Assembly (NCBI RefSeq): GCF_027943255.1
Contig: NC_072896.1
Span: 8,122,001-8,186,000, forward strand
DNA: 64,000 nucleotides
Source of the DNA: Anastrepha obliqua
Lineage: Eukaryota > Arthropoda > Insecta > Diptera > Tephritidae
Reading direction: 5' to 3'
Shown piece by piece: positions 44,843 through 55,804 of the stretch. Numbering within the stretch: the first letter of the stretch is position 1; each line of letters starts with the position of its first letter. The position numbers were made by a program, and so were the translations under genes. Under the pieces are notes generated by a model. The model saw nothing but the letters and a program-made list of their open reading frames with translations. It was not told the origin of the DNA and made no database searches.

Positions 44843-46300
44843 TACGTAGATATAAACTACTGACTTTTTGATATTTATATCTTGAAGATCCCAAAGGACC
44901 ATTTATTTCTTATAATTAATTAAAGTCGGAGCCAGAAAAAAACGTTCGCTCTCCTTTTCTCGCCATGCACTTTTACCCACAGTGCAACTCAATGTCCGAA
45001 AGTCTTTCGAATGACGCATGCCAAGATACTCCAAAGCAATTTTCGAGCACAAGTGACAGCTGACAGCTGCAGATGTCAAAATGGTAAAGTCCTAGCCCAA
45101 GGCAATGGCAAATGTAAATGCCTTTCCAGTAACAGCCACAGGACAATGAAACAAACAAACTAACACACGCCTAATGAACGCCTGCCGATAATAACACGAA
45201 AATAGTGTAAAAGGAATTGACGAAAAATATAATAATTTGGGAGAGCGAATTGATTTCGAAAAGAGCGCGACGATATGCAACAATTGCTTTTTCGAATAAC
45301 CAATTGAGTTAAGAGTACGATTCAGAGTGCTAAAAAAGCACAATGCAAGGTTTTTCTCTCAAAGAGTAAGCAAAGTTTGCATTCATTCATAAAATTTAGC
45401 AAGCAAGCCGCGGTTGCGAAACTATATGCAGGTGCTTTTTTAGGACTAATAAATAAATCCACTTGAATGTTTTGATATTTTTTTGTTATTAATAAACAAA
45501 GGCGTGCAGGTTTTTAAGTTTTTATTTGTTTTTGCTTTATTTTCGTTCCGCAAACTTGTCTTTAACGACCCACACAGCTGTTGATTGCTTGTTGCTGGTG
45601 CTGGTGCTGCTGCTGCTGCCTACTTTGTGAATGAAAGCGAATTTTGCTATTGGCGAAAAACGTTGCAGTATAATCGTATAAATGATTCAATTTTTTTTTC
45701 TTTTGTCGCGATGGCTCATTTGTTGCTGTTGGCGTAAAAACTTGTTCGTTTGAGTTTGTAGTTATTGTCGTGCTCGTCTAGGTAAATTATAGACGGAAAG
45801 AATGTTTTTTGGCCTACGTTAAGTTGTACGAAAATTGGCGGAAAAGGCGTTAAAGTGGAAAAGTCGCGTGTGCGCATGCGCGTTGAGCAGGCAGCGTAGC
45901 CAACTAAGAGTATCTGACAGATAGGCGACTGACGGACTTGCAAATAGCCAGCAGGCGATGAGTTATTGTGCAAGAGAATTACCTATAAAGGAGTTTACAC
46001 ATACATACATACCCGTGTGTATGTATAGATAACAGTTCGGGTGGGCTACTTGTCAATTTGGTGGATTAGAGATAAAGTTTAAGAGTTTTCATGGGCCTAT
46101 ACTGTACGATATGTAAATAAAAAGGTCTAAATTCACTTCAAACTCAAGTCATATATTTACTGGTGGTCACCGCATCCAAGTACGCATGTGGGGGAAATGA
46201 ATTAGTAGTGTGTGAGTTTTGGTTGCGATTTCCCATTGGATTAATGTGAATTCTCATGAAAATCAACCGTACTTCACATTGAAGAACGGGTAAGGAATGC
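44843..46300. other. unique-looking non-coding DNA
   Basis: A GCTGCTGCTGCTGCC run at about 45,600-45,620; nothing else recognised. Confidence 0.5.
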
Positions 46301-46309
46301 AGAAATTGC

Positions 46310-46785
46310 TCTGTATGCCTGAAAACGTATGCTTAGAAGAAGATGGGCTCTTCGACCTTTAGTATACTTTACGGCTATATAAAGCGATTATGTGACCAAT
46401 TTTTTCATACGGTTCGGTAGTTTGGTGTAAAACTCTTGGAAGAGATTACAATATCAAACTACTTAGCAGAATTCAAAGATCAGCCTGTGCAATCACGGTC
46501 GGCGCACCTAGATCATGTCCTAGGGAGGCGCTTAATGCACTGACACGTTTTCTTACGATAGATTTCCATATCAAGAAGATGGCTCATGGTAGGTGATATG
46601 AAGCGGGTCGCCGGTCATGCCAGTCTATTATTGCGCAAACTTAGTTCACCTCGGGGAGGACTCTTTACATCCCCCCAACGGTGACATTCAATAGAATTTT
46701 TGCCTCGTGAGGAATGGAGTAAGGACCTTTTACTAAACAATTTCGACATTACAGTCTACGCAGAGAGTTGATATATTTCCGTAGA
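46310..46785 (+). pseudogene. LINE ORF2 fragment between reverse transcriptase and RNase H
   Basis: The plus strand reads IFSYGSVVWCKTLGRDYNIK then LLSRIQRSACAITVGAPRSC, PREALNALTRFLTIDFHIKK, and after frameshifts KLSSPRGGLFTSP and EEWSKDLLLNNFDITVYAES. This is the thumb/connection region (YGxxVW...R.QR.A...G..R..P..AL..L....P.....) of I/LOA/jockey-type ORF2 proteins, which lies just upstream of RNase H. The RNase H of a related LINE appears at 47,450 after an intervening mariner, so the two pieces may be one LINE interrupted by the mariner. Confidence 0.8.
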
Positions 46786-46790
46786 TTTAA

Positions 46791-47440
46791 GTTGGGGGTT
46801 GGGGAAAAAGAAATGTATTTGTGATCGAAATTTGACGCTTTATTTAACGTACTTAGAATTATCCGATTCAAGTGAAATATGCCCCGTTTTGTTCGCAAAC
46901 TTGTTGCTAATTAGAAGGCAACTTCATTATCCGCCCTTTATAAAACCCCCCTCCTTATTTGCAAAAAACTCAGACAACCAGTTTTCGCGAGCCTCTTTTG
47001 AGGCCAACTTGGTATCACCAAGGGCGTTTTGCATGGACCGGAAGAGATGATAGTCACTTGGTGCCAGGTCCGGACTATATAGTGGTGGAACACAACACCA
47101 TTCCTATTGACCAATTCTGGCCGCTTCTGGTCAATCGCCTGTGTCAAAGGGTCAAGTTGCTCAAAGTAGAGAACCGAGTTAAGGGTCTGGCCATAGTTGA
47201 GCAGCTCATAGTGGATAATTTCATTCCAATTCCACCAAACACACAGCAAAACCTTCATGGCGGTCTCGACCACGATCTTTTTCGCTTGGCATTGTCGCAC
47301 GTGATCCACTTTTCATCGCTTCCGCTTCAAAAATTGGTCAAGTTCGTTCCGTTTGAGCAAAGAATCGCAAGCGTTGATGCGGTCCAAGAGATTTTTTTGC
47401 GTCAACACGTAGACTTAAAATTTAAGAATATGTGCATACC
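46791..47440 (-). mobile_element. mariner transposon relic, about 650 bp, second catalytic Asp deleted
   Basis: The left end GTTGGGGAAAAAGAAATG (about 46,797) looks like a mariner terminus. On the minus strand, LLKRNELDQFLKR and then DEKW (about 47,310-47,325, first catalytic Asp) are followed by NGQTLNS-like text and IDQKRPELVNRNGVVFH near 47,090-47,160. Next comes YSPDLAPSDYHLFRSMQNAL (about 47,030-47,090, third catalytic Asp). The block that should carry HQDN between the last two is deleted, and frameshifts are present. The N-terminal DNA-binding half is missing. It lies between two pieces of LINE. Confidence 0.85.
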
Positions 47441-47449
47441 TGCAGTGTC

Positions 47450-47988
47450 TTTCAGTGTCTTTTTTTCGTTATTCTTTCGGATAGCCAAGCTGCAATCCGA
47501 GCACTGGATTCAGTTACAACAACCTCTGAACTGGTGGAAAAAAGCAGAAATAGCCTAACCACCTTCAGTGTAAGCCATAAAGTTATCCTAATGTGAGTCC
47601 CGGGACATCGGAACATAGAAGAAAACCAAAAAGCGGCAAAAAAAAGTGGCAAGAAGGGGACCTGCCATGAATAACATTCTTGCAGAATCGGTATTCACGC
47701 CACTGGGTGCAATCAAGAATGTAATTTCCTTAAAATATTTACAAATCATGGAATGCCGATGGAGAGACCAGACAATTTCCAAACCTACAACCACAAACAA
47801 ACCTCAATACTGACAAATATGAAACGACGGGATGCCTGCAGACTCACGGAGGTGATAACTGGCTTCTGGTTTATCGAGGAACAAACAGCTAAAATGGACA
47901 TCCCACACAATGAACACTGTCAGAGTTGGAGCAAGCAGAGAAAAATTAAACGATTTTCCATTTCCTCTGTGAATGCCTTACCTTATGG
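47450..47988 (+). pseudogene. LINE RNase H and zinc-knuckle region, heavily mutated
   Basis: Same family as the copy at 18,282-19,004. Across frames it reads SDSQAAIRALDS (about 47,478), VPGHRNIEENQKAAKK (about 47,598), VFTPLGAIKNVISLKYLQI (about 47,690), MKRRDACRLTEVITGFWFIE (about 47,818) and FHFLCECLTLW (to 47,988). The knuckle's first Cys pair is damaged. The reading stops exactly where the MITE at 47,987 begins. Confidence 0.85.
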
Positions 47989-48680
47989 GGTTAGGGGTAG
48001 TCAGAATTTTCAAAAAATTGTTTTTGTTTTACATTTTCTTAAAGTATAATATATTAAAAATATTGTGTGAAAATTTGAAGTGCATCGGAGAAATACTTTT
48101 CAAGTTATTCAACAATTAACAAAGGGCGCTCGGGCGCTCCGTAGCATTCGCAAAACTTTAAATGCGTTTTTCTAAAAACTATGTTTCTTGAACTGGTGAT
48201 CACTGTAACTTAAAAACCGCTTGCTAGATTTCAATAAAATTTATACTGCTTTTAAAAAAATATAAAAAACTCGTGCCTGATCGAAGGATTTTTTTCAAAA
48301 ATTTCAATTTTTTTTAAACAATTAATTGTCCGTTTTTTCTCGAGAATCTGAAATCTGAGGCCTAAATTTGAAAAAAAAACTCCGATCAGACACAAGATTA
48401 TCTATTAATAAAACTAATTTCACTTGCCCGATTAATTTTAGATGAATCCCAAGGACTTGTGATGATCACCGCAAGGGACTTCTGAAGAAACGGGCTCCAC
48501 ACAAACAGCGATAACTTTTACAATTATTTATTATTTTTTTTTTTTGGAAATTTTGCTAAATCCAAGTCGAAATATGATGTGCTAATGCTATGTTTTTATT
48601 TTTTTTTTAAATAAAGCAATGGACTAGCATAAAAAATGATTGAAAATCATAATTTTTTCGGGCCTCTAACTACCCCCAAC
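47987..48680. mobile_element. MITE with core shared with 13.6 kb, inserted at the end of a LINE relic
   Basis: Ends GGGGTTAGGGGTAGTCAG at left, and minus-strand AGTTGGGGGTAGTTAGAG at right. The interior has GGGCGCTCGGGCGCTC (about 48,124), CGTTTTTCTAAAAACTATGT (about 48,165), AACTTAAAAACCGCTTGCTA near 48,201, and long A/T tracts, in the same order as the copies at 3.4 and 13.6 kb. No coding capacity. The ends are not the same as those of the 13.6-kb element. Confidence 0.65.
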
Positions 48681-48685
48681 TTCTG

Positions 48686-49997
48686 TATTAGACGTAGAAA
48701 TAGGTATATCTTCATTTAGGCTTAGTTTTGGTTTTCCTACTGCAGCTGTGGCAACTCTATACTGCATATTTTGCTTTATGTTTGCTACTGCAAAGGAAAG
48801 TGTTATAAATTGTGTGTATGTTTGTTCACACTATTACAGACACAAATAAATTTTCGCTGCTGGGCGCAATTATCGAAATTGGCATAAATACGCTATGCGC
48901 CTAATACCCAATGATTTTGCAATGGCAATATGCAACTGCCGCAATGAGCCATTGGGTATACGCTTGTGTGAGCATATGAACACTTCGGCTAACATAACTA
49001 AGGTTATAAAAATATGTACGTATGTATGTGTGCATACTTATAGTTACCACGAGTAGATACGTAGATGGTTACCGATTGAGGTAGGCACTCCGACCTAACG
49101 ATCTATTTACCCTGTGGTATTTTTTTTTTCGACTATTACAGTGAGACTCGTTAGTACTGATTCCAAGTTCGAGTGTTAGAAACCAAAAGGCTTGCCTAAG
49201 GGTGTGTATGTATATATTTATGTACATGCGTATGTGTATTACATCATAACAGAGGCAGAATATTGAAAACTGCATATTTCTAATATTGGCTTGAGTGGTT
49301 ATTAGATGTGAGCAGTTCTACCTATGGCATCCATATATGTACATAAATTTGTAAAGATATATGCAAACTTATTCCTACATATGTAAGTATCTACACATGA
49401 ACTTAAATGCTGATACACAGGCTGCTTCAATTGCCAACAAGTTGCCAGCCAACAGCTAAAACTTTCAACTGCCAACTGCTACTACACAAAGCAAGCAGAA
49501 TTATATATTCACATATACTTATACATGTACATATGCACTTACATATCTATGATATTATATTATACTGTTTTGCTGTGTGTATGCTTGTGAATGTCGGCTT
49601 GTGAATGTCGGCTTGTGGCAGCTGCGCCAGCTTGACAACAGTTGCCATAAGTGGGCGGATGGTGCCAAGAAATTATAGATTTGCAAGAAATTAACGATTA
49701 TTATGGCTGCTCTTATTCGTAACGTTGAATTTCGCAATCGCTTTTGTGCAAGATATGATAGGAAAATTTTTCAATTTTTATATGCTATGGGGGGTATTTA
49801 ATGGCAGTCGATGCAGGAAGATATAAATTGAAATGTGTATGTAAGTGTGATGAAAATATTCCTACAAAAAATTGAGCGACTCGTATCTGAAAAGAGTATG
49901 CGCGGATTAGTCACCATGGCGCGCATTTGGACAAACATTATGTAGTCTCCAAATAGTCATTTACGGATACAATTAAAAATTACGTGACTAATCCCTT
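48686..49997. other. unique-looking non-coding DNA
   Basis: TATG microsatellite bits near 49,015-49,030 and 49,205-49,235, and a 15-bp tandem GTGAATGTCGGCTT at 49,588-49,616. No gene seen. Confidence 0.5.
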
Positions 49998-50701
49998 AAG
50001 TAAGCAATTGGTGACGGACTAGTCCTCAACTAGTAGCGCTAACTAGGCTTACAGGGAACGAGTTAGCTGATAAATTGGCAAATGAAGGCTCTGCAAGTAC
50101 GCCACTAGGCCCTGAACCCTTTCTAGGTGTCAATTCTGCATCGATTCAACTGTGGATTGACGACTTCATGAGGTCTACCCATAGAGGACGTTGGTCTGAG
50201 TTGAACTCGTGCAGAGTAGCCAAGTGCTTTGTGAAAGAACCAAAAAGGAAAACAGCGACCTTTTTCCTAAAACTCAGCAGAAAGGACCTGAGTAAAGGTG
50301 GGTGTAATCACAGGGCCCAACGTCTGTGGTCAGCATATGGCTACCATGAGGGTCTTAGAGAGCCCGATATGCCTATCCTGTCTTGAGAATGACGACACTG
50401 CAGAGCATTTTCTCTGTAGCTGTCCTGCATTTTCCAGAATCAGACTTAGGATATTGGGTTGCGATATACTGAATATGGATCAAGTTCATACTCTTCCACT
50501 TCCGGATCTCTTAAAATTCATCAATGAATCTAAGAGATTTCTGGAAGAGTGGCCTCAAACTAATTTATCCGTCTTAACACCCACTTTTTATCTTTCCTAT
50601 CTCTCTATTCTTTCTACTGAAATCTATCTGGGTGTAGTACAATGGTCTACTGTCTGAGTGCCTGAAGTATGCAATTGGTGACGGACTAGACCTCAACTAG
50701 T
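49998..50701 (+). mobile_element. 5'-truncated LINE flanked by a 37-bp direct repeat
   Basis: AAGTAAGCAATTGGTGACGG plus the next 17 bases at 49,998-50,034 recur at 50,665-50,701 with two differences. The 630 bp between are LINE sequence. This is most simply a long target-site duplication made by LINE insertion. Confidence 0.8.
50050..50640 (+). pseudogene. LINE RNase H end plus zinc knuckle, one frameshift
   Basis: The frame opens GNELADKLANEGSAS, the last RNase H block with its Asp, near 50,057. It continues SIQLWIDDFMRSTHRGRWSE and AKCFVKEPKRKTATFFLKLS. At about 50,310 a frameshift moves it to ITGPNVCGQHMATMRVLESP and the knuckle CLSCLENDDTAEHFLCSC followed by PAFSRIRLRILGC (50,372-50,460). 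It ends LPDLLKFINESKRFLEEW. The family resembles the copy at 12,867-13,225 (C-x2-C, H-x4-C, then PAxSxxRL..LG). Apart from the frameshift it is well preserved, suggesting a fairly young insertion. Confidence 0.9.
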
Positions 50702-50924
50702 CCCTTAAAGACGCAATTGAAGGTTAGTTTGGTAGTAATTGATTTTCGAATGTCGAGTATTAAAAGTTTGCATTTGTACTAAGCAAAATGCTGTTTTAAG
50801 CAAATCAAAATTAAATTAAAAAAATAAATTAAAAAAAGTGGAACGCTTTTTTATAGGCAACTTCATACAAAAAGTGAATATTTGTGACCAAATACTGTGT
50901 GAAAAGATTTAAAGATTTAAAGAT

Positions 50925-51173
50925 TTGATCTGGACAACGTTTATTTTCCGGACCGCTTTATCTCCGAGATCTTGTAATTTAACACCTTGTGACTTTTTTC
51001 TTTGGGGCCACGTGAAAGAGAAGGTCTACGCTAACAGCCCAGTGCCGATTCAAGACCTCAAAGATGGAATTCGTGAGGATATTGAGGACATAGTACAGCC
51101 ACTTTGCAATTCGGTTATGCAAAATTTCATGAAAAGGATATTATTCTGTAAGCGTGGTCGTGCTGGTCATTGA
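50925..51173 (+). pseudogene. mariner-type transposase C-terminal fragment
   Basis: The frame reads RSCNLTPCDFFLWGHVKEKV then YANSPVPIQDLKDGIREDIE and ends LFCKRGRAGH and a stop. LTPCDFFLWG holds the third catalytic Asp. The rest is the C-terminal tail of the family that also gave the 15.4- and 57.7-kb remnants, but the sequence is clearly a separate lineage. No matching TIR pair was found. Confidence 0.85.
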
Positions 51174-51179
51174 TGTTGC

Positions 51180-52280
51180 CTGATGGTTATTTTCCACTAT
51201 TAACGGCATACCTTCCTTTTTATAATGAAATAAACATCCGATCATTTATATTAAAAAATAGCATTTTTCTTTGAATATCAAAATAACACCTCTTATTGTC
51301 CGATGGCTGTTAAAAGCGACTAACGCCTTTAAGTATCAACTGGCGTAGAAAAGTGTACATTTATTATCTTTATAAGAGGTGCTCGATTAAAAAGAAAAAT
51401 TATTTGTTTATAAAGATATCAAAAACGCTATTTGTCTCATCCTCCTTTGCGATTAATTCGGCACTCATTCCGGAATAGTTGCAACTTTCGCAAGGAAATA
51501 ATTTTGCTCACACACATACGACTGCATACGTATTGTACATAAATACATACACAAAAATATATATTCTTCAATCTCTGCTAGCATTCAAACCGTTCACAAT
51601 TGCAGAAAAATAACAATAGCAATCCTCTTCTATTCAATGATGTGATTTCATTATCTTCTCAGAGCTTAGCCGCTTGACAATTATTATCTCATGTTCTTGC
51701 TCATCCGCTTAAAAGAATATTGCTTTTGTTACACAAAATTCAACTAAGATGATTGCTTTCGATTTCAATATTTATACAAATGAAAAATTGATGCCAAGGG
51801 CTTATGACCTTGAATGTACGTACACCTTTTCTGCGCAGCCAATTCTATTCGGAGAAAATTGTGAATGAAAAGGCTTTCAATGGGGGGTCATTTGCGTTTG
51901 CTAGAATAATCGTTTCAAATCGACTTTGCATACACACATAATTTAAAATCAAACCATGAATATCAAATAAATAGAAGACCATTTTCTTCTGAATATAATT
52001 GGCTGCGTAGAAAAGGTGTACGCACATTCAAGTTCATAAGTTTTTCGCAACCATTTTTCATTAACAGGGGGATAATACAAGGGGACCCTGATAAGAAACT
52101 ACTGACACTCAAATTATTATTTTTATTTAGTAAAAAATTTATTCAAAAACAAAATTGGAAAATCAATTTTCCATGAGGGCATAATGGGAGTGTCCCACAT
52201 AAATATTCTGAAAAATTGAAGAAATAATGAGTTGTTCACTTAAAATGGTATACAATGACATTAAATGTAAGACAGACAAA
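51180..52280. other. non-coding DNA, no feature seen
   Basis: Nothing recognised. A small direct repeat ATGAATGAAAAGG/GTAGAAAAGG context near 51,820 and 52,010 was noted without interpretation. Confidence 0.4.
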
Positions 52281-52289
52281 TATATGGTT

Positions 52290-52700
52290 CACAGAAAGAA
52301 AGTTCAAATGACGCCTGCAAGAAAGACTATAATTCAGCAGGACAACGCCATGTTAAGAAAAGTACGCGTGACTCTTATAAGTCCCCTCGAGCGATAACGC
52401 TGAGTATATCAAGCAGACTTGTACGCCTCAATGAAAATAAATTATGAAGTCAGCGAAAAAAAAATCGATACTGTCGAAAAACAAATATGAATACATTTAT
52501 ACGTTTGTCCTTCGTAAATGCCCATAGAGGAAAAGACGTAAAGTTCTGGAAAAAAAACACTTTTTGCTGACGAAACTAGACTGTGAGGCTCGTTAACTAG
52601 GAAGCTAGCAAACTTCTCAACCCCGCAGACCTAATACGACGACTCCAGCGAAAAAGACCATACGATCTCATTGGTTGTTATTACATCAGTAAATAAAATT
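52290..52700 (+). pseudogene. possible transposase and LINE scraps (uncertain)
   Basis: Three short blocks are suggestive. IQQDNA (about 52,339) resembles the second-Asp block of Tc1 transposases. KFWKK followed, after a shift, by LFADETRL (about 52,540-52,580) resembles a first-Asp block. LNPADLIRRLQRKRPYDLIG (about 52,617-52,676) resembles the jockey-type C-terminus at 35.2 kb. The order of the first two is the reverse of a normal transposase, so they may be chance or rearranged. Confidence 0.3.
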
Positions 52701-53270
52701 CTCTTTATGAAAACCCCACAAGATTGATAAAATCATACTGTTTGTTGGCTTCTTTTTAAGTACTGATAGGCTAAAAACACATTGTATACCTAAATATAAA
52801 TATTTAAAAGCTTGTAAATAAAAAAAAGAAGCTGTGTATAGGCACTATCATGTACCTCGATGAACAATTGAAATCAAACTACATAAATTTTACTTTTATG
52901 TCGAACAATTTTTCTTACTTCAACTTCAAACTCATCTGTCGGCAGTAACAAGCCTTGTTTGAATGGGCATATACTTTTTGTCTTCTAATCTATATTTGAA
53001 CGTTTTTCATTACACGTAACTTTCGTAGAATATTTTTAATTTTCTCTAGTTATTATTTACGAGTTTGACAATATTTTATTATATATATTTTTAAAATTAT
53101 TTTTTTTTAAATTTTTTTTTTATTCTATTCTAATATATTCTAATTTAATTACAATAGTTTAAATTCTAATTCGAAAAAAACTACTTCAAACGCTTTAAAA
53201 AAATTAATTAAAATGCAATATATCATGGACATATAAACAGATAAGGAACTATTTGCATTTCGTGGTCTTT
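52701..53270. other. AT-rich non-coding DNA
   Basis: Nothing recognised. Confidence 0.5.
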
Positions 53271-53274
53271 GGAG

Positions 53275-53418
53275 GTGTACGGCCATTTGGCTGATATTTT
53301 GTTTCATATGTAATTGAGTCATACCAATATTATCATAATAAAGATAAATGACAATAATTTCGTAAAAAAATTGAATTTTATTCAAAATCAACACCGGCCT
53401 TTGAAACTTAACCACCCG
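53275..53418 (+). mobile_element. right-end fragment of the mariner-type MITE family
   Basis: It reads CGGCCATTTGGCTGATATTT (GGHLADILF-type end of the transposase), then an AATAAAGATAAATGACAATA segment, and the terminus CTTTGAAACTTAACCACCCG. It matches the last 140 bp of 39,995-40,279 and 57,654-58,032. The left part is missing. Confidence 0.85.
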
Positions 53419-53815
53419 TATTGTTGTAAAAGAAGTAAGAGCAAAGCGCTTACTCTTTCAAAGTGGTGAATTTCTCTCTTCAAATTTAACTCAACACTAA
53501 AGCAGGGCGCCATCTACACTGCTTACTTGCATTTGCCCTTAAAAGCCTGTGAAACAAATTTTCAAATTTGTAGCAGTAGATGTCGCCAGGGCGACGACAA
53601 CAGTGAAGGTGAAACATAAATTCTTCTTCTGTACTGCTTATTCGTTTACGAATGTATAGCGATCACACAATATTTTATATCTTTCTGTTTCTTAACTAAA
53701 TTACTCAAAAGATATTAATTTATATTATTTACAATTTCTTTATAAATATCTCTATTTTTAGCTGCATTCCATAATTCTGCAACATTGCATATGCCCGTCC
53801 AATGCCTTATATTTC
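53419..53815. other. unique-looking non-coding DNA
   Basis: Nothing recognised. Confidence 0.5.
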
Positions 53816-53819
53816 ATAA

Positions 53820-54180
53820 CTATAATAACTGCATCCGGCCAGCGCATCGTTTCCCCTCAATTTTTCCTTACAGTATTAGTCGTAACATGCGGTATTTGTC
53901 GTTTCTCAAAATGTGTTTATGATAAGCTGTCTTGCGACGTTTTATTATTTGTAGAATTTCACGTTCTCGATTAACTCGTCGTAGAACCCCTAAGTTAGAA
54001 ACCAGATCGGTCCACGGAATTTTCAAAATTCGCCTAAAATTCCCCTTTTCGAGGGCCTCGAGTCTGTTCATGTCAGAGACTTTAAGTGTCCAACATTCCA
54101 TGCCATATGTAAGAGCCCAGACCACACATAACTCTTCACAAAACGGATTTTGAGATTCATATCGAAGTCATGCCAGCTTA
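53820..54180 (-). pseudogene. LINE reverse transcriptase C-terminal fragment
   Basis: The minus-strand frame reads ALTYGMECWTLKVSDMNRLE then ALEKGNFRRILKIPWTDLVS, NLGVLRRVNREREILQIIKR, RKTAYHKHILRNDKYRMLRL and, past a stop, IEGKR. The pattern YG.E.WTL...D..R.EA.E....R..L.I.W.D...N..VL.R......L...I..R...Y..H.LR is the post-palm region of the LINE group that also includes the fragment at 63.2-63.5 kb. The catalytic blocks are upstream and absent here. Confidence 0.88.
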
Positions 54181-55425
54181 GCATAAATGAAGAGCTGATT
54201 TTATTTTTTTTTTTAATTTTGAAGTATCGTAATCCAAATTTTATTAAGTACTGCATTTTTATTTTTATTGATAACCTTTTATGTTTTATTTTTTAATTTC
54301 TTAACTAATGAAAAAATCTCATAATCCAAAATAAATATCCAGCAATTACTACCAGTTCTTATGCTTTTCTGGAATATAAAATGAAGTTCACGTATGCGAA
54401 AATATTGAATCAAATAATTAATGGAGCCACAGTCAGACTTGATGTGATTCATTAAATTATTTACCAGGTTTGTGTACTTTTTTCGGATATTTGTGTTGGT
54501 GAGTTCATATTGAGTATGGATATATATTTAATATATATAAACTAAATAACTCCAATAATATAGAAGAAAGACAAACAATTTCAGCACTTTATTAAATACC
54601 AGTTTTTCAGCGCTGGTTTAACTGTGTCGAAATTTTAAACTATGCTTAGCCCTGAGAAATTGCGAGTTTAAACTTAGTTCAGTTGGAAAGCAGAGTTAAA
54701 CTTGCACAAAAAATCTGACCCTTAATGGCTTAATTAAGCACAGGAACACTTTTCTTATAACCAGGTTATTTGAGGCTAAATAAACTATATTTATCTGCAA
54801 ATTTTCGAAACTGAGGTATTACTATCTATAGGTGGGGAGTGAGGTTGGACCACGGGGTAAAAGCCCAGGACTATACTTATGATATTTTTACAATAATAAT
54901 GCTTGGTAAGCCTATCACCTACAGCAGGTATAATACATATTTTTATCACGAAAAAAATAACACGAAAAAAATGTTGAATAATGCTAAACAATGGACACGT
55001 GGAAATCTATTAACTGGACGAATTTATTTAAGGCCTATTTTTACACATCAATGTCGTCTCAACTCAGTATGTAGGTTTTCTTTCATATTTTGCGCCTTTG
55101 GAACACTACAGGTGACGCGTTGTAAATTGACATTTTTATTGAAAAGTTTGGTATTTTTTACCATAGACTTGCATAGAATATTTTCACTTCACGATTCACT
55201 ATTTTCACGAACTTTATTTGTTCTTTATTCAGTAAGTTGAAAATGTTTTTTCACTCAAACAATGGAAAAAAACTGAAATTAACTCGTAAAAATTTTCGTA
55301 GCATGAATGGCACTTAGATTATCGCGATAGGAGCTCATTGATCAATTTACTTTGACTTCTGGCGTTAAAGCACCAAGCTTAAGCACAGTGAAACATAGGC
55401 ACAACGGGTACCAATTTGGCCGATT
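54181..55425. other. non-coding DNA, no gene seen
   Basis: Chance frames up to 133 codons with no family resemblance. Confidence 0.5.
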
Positions 55426-55429
55426 ATAC

Positions 55430-55770
55430 ACCTAGAATTGTTTTGCCAGAATGTTTCGGAGAATTAAAGAAAACCAATCACCGAAAATGAATCATCTTTC
55501 ACCAAGACAATGCGAGCTCTCACGTACCGGCTCACAGAAGAGTCTTTTTGAGCACTCCAAAGATCGAACTAATGGGTCATGCACCTTACAGTCCTGATTT
55601 TGCACTTAATGATTTTTATTCCCGAATATCAAAAATAAAATGCGAGTTTAAAGTTGTTCAACGCCTGGAGAAGCTAAAAGTGGTGTGGCAAAAGTGTTTT
55701 GAAAATTAGTCCGAGCGAGAGCAGAAGTGTATTGACCCCAAAGGAGAATATTTTAAAAATCCATTAACCA
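55430..55770 (+). pseudogene. mariner-type transposase C-terminal fragment, plus strand
   Basis: The plus strand reads YTPRIVLPECFGELKK, then FHQDNASSHVPAHRRVFLST (second catalytic Asp in HQDN, about 55,499-55,510) and IELMGHAPYSPDFALNDFYS (third Asp). A C-terminal tail ends KCFEN and a stop near 55,709. The N-terminal half and first Asp are absent. It faces the minus-strand mariner derivative at 55,805 but is a separate piece: that element has its own two TIRs. Confidence 0.85.
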
Positions 55771-55804
55771 TTTTTGGTGTTTTCATTCTCGGGTACAAAA
55801 TATT

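Noticed and set aside
46938..47309. Overlapping frames of 123 codons (minus) and 199 codons (46,959-47,558, plus)
   Set aside because: The plus frame is antisense to the mariner. The minus frame is a mixture of true mariner residues and frameshifted sequence; the element is annotated as a relic instead.
54839..55240. 133-codon plus-strand frame
   Set aside because: No recognisable domain and no conserved features; length is within chance for this amount of sequence.
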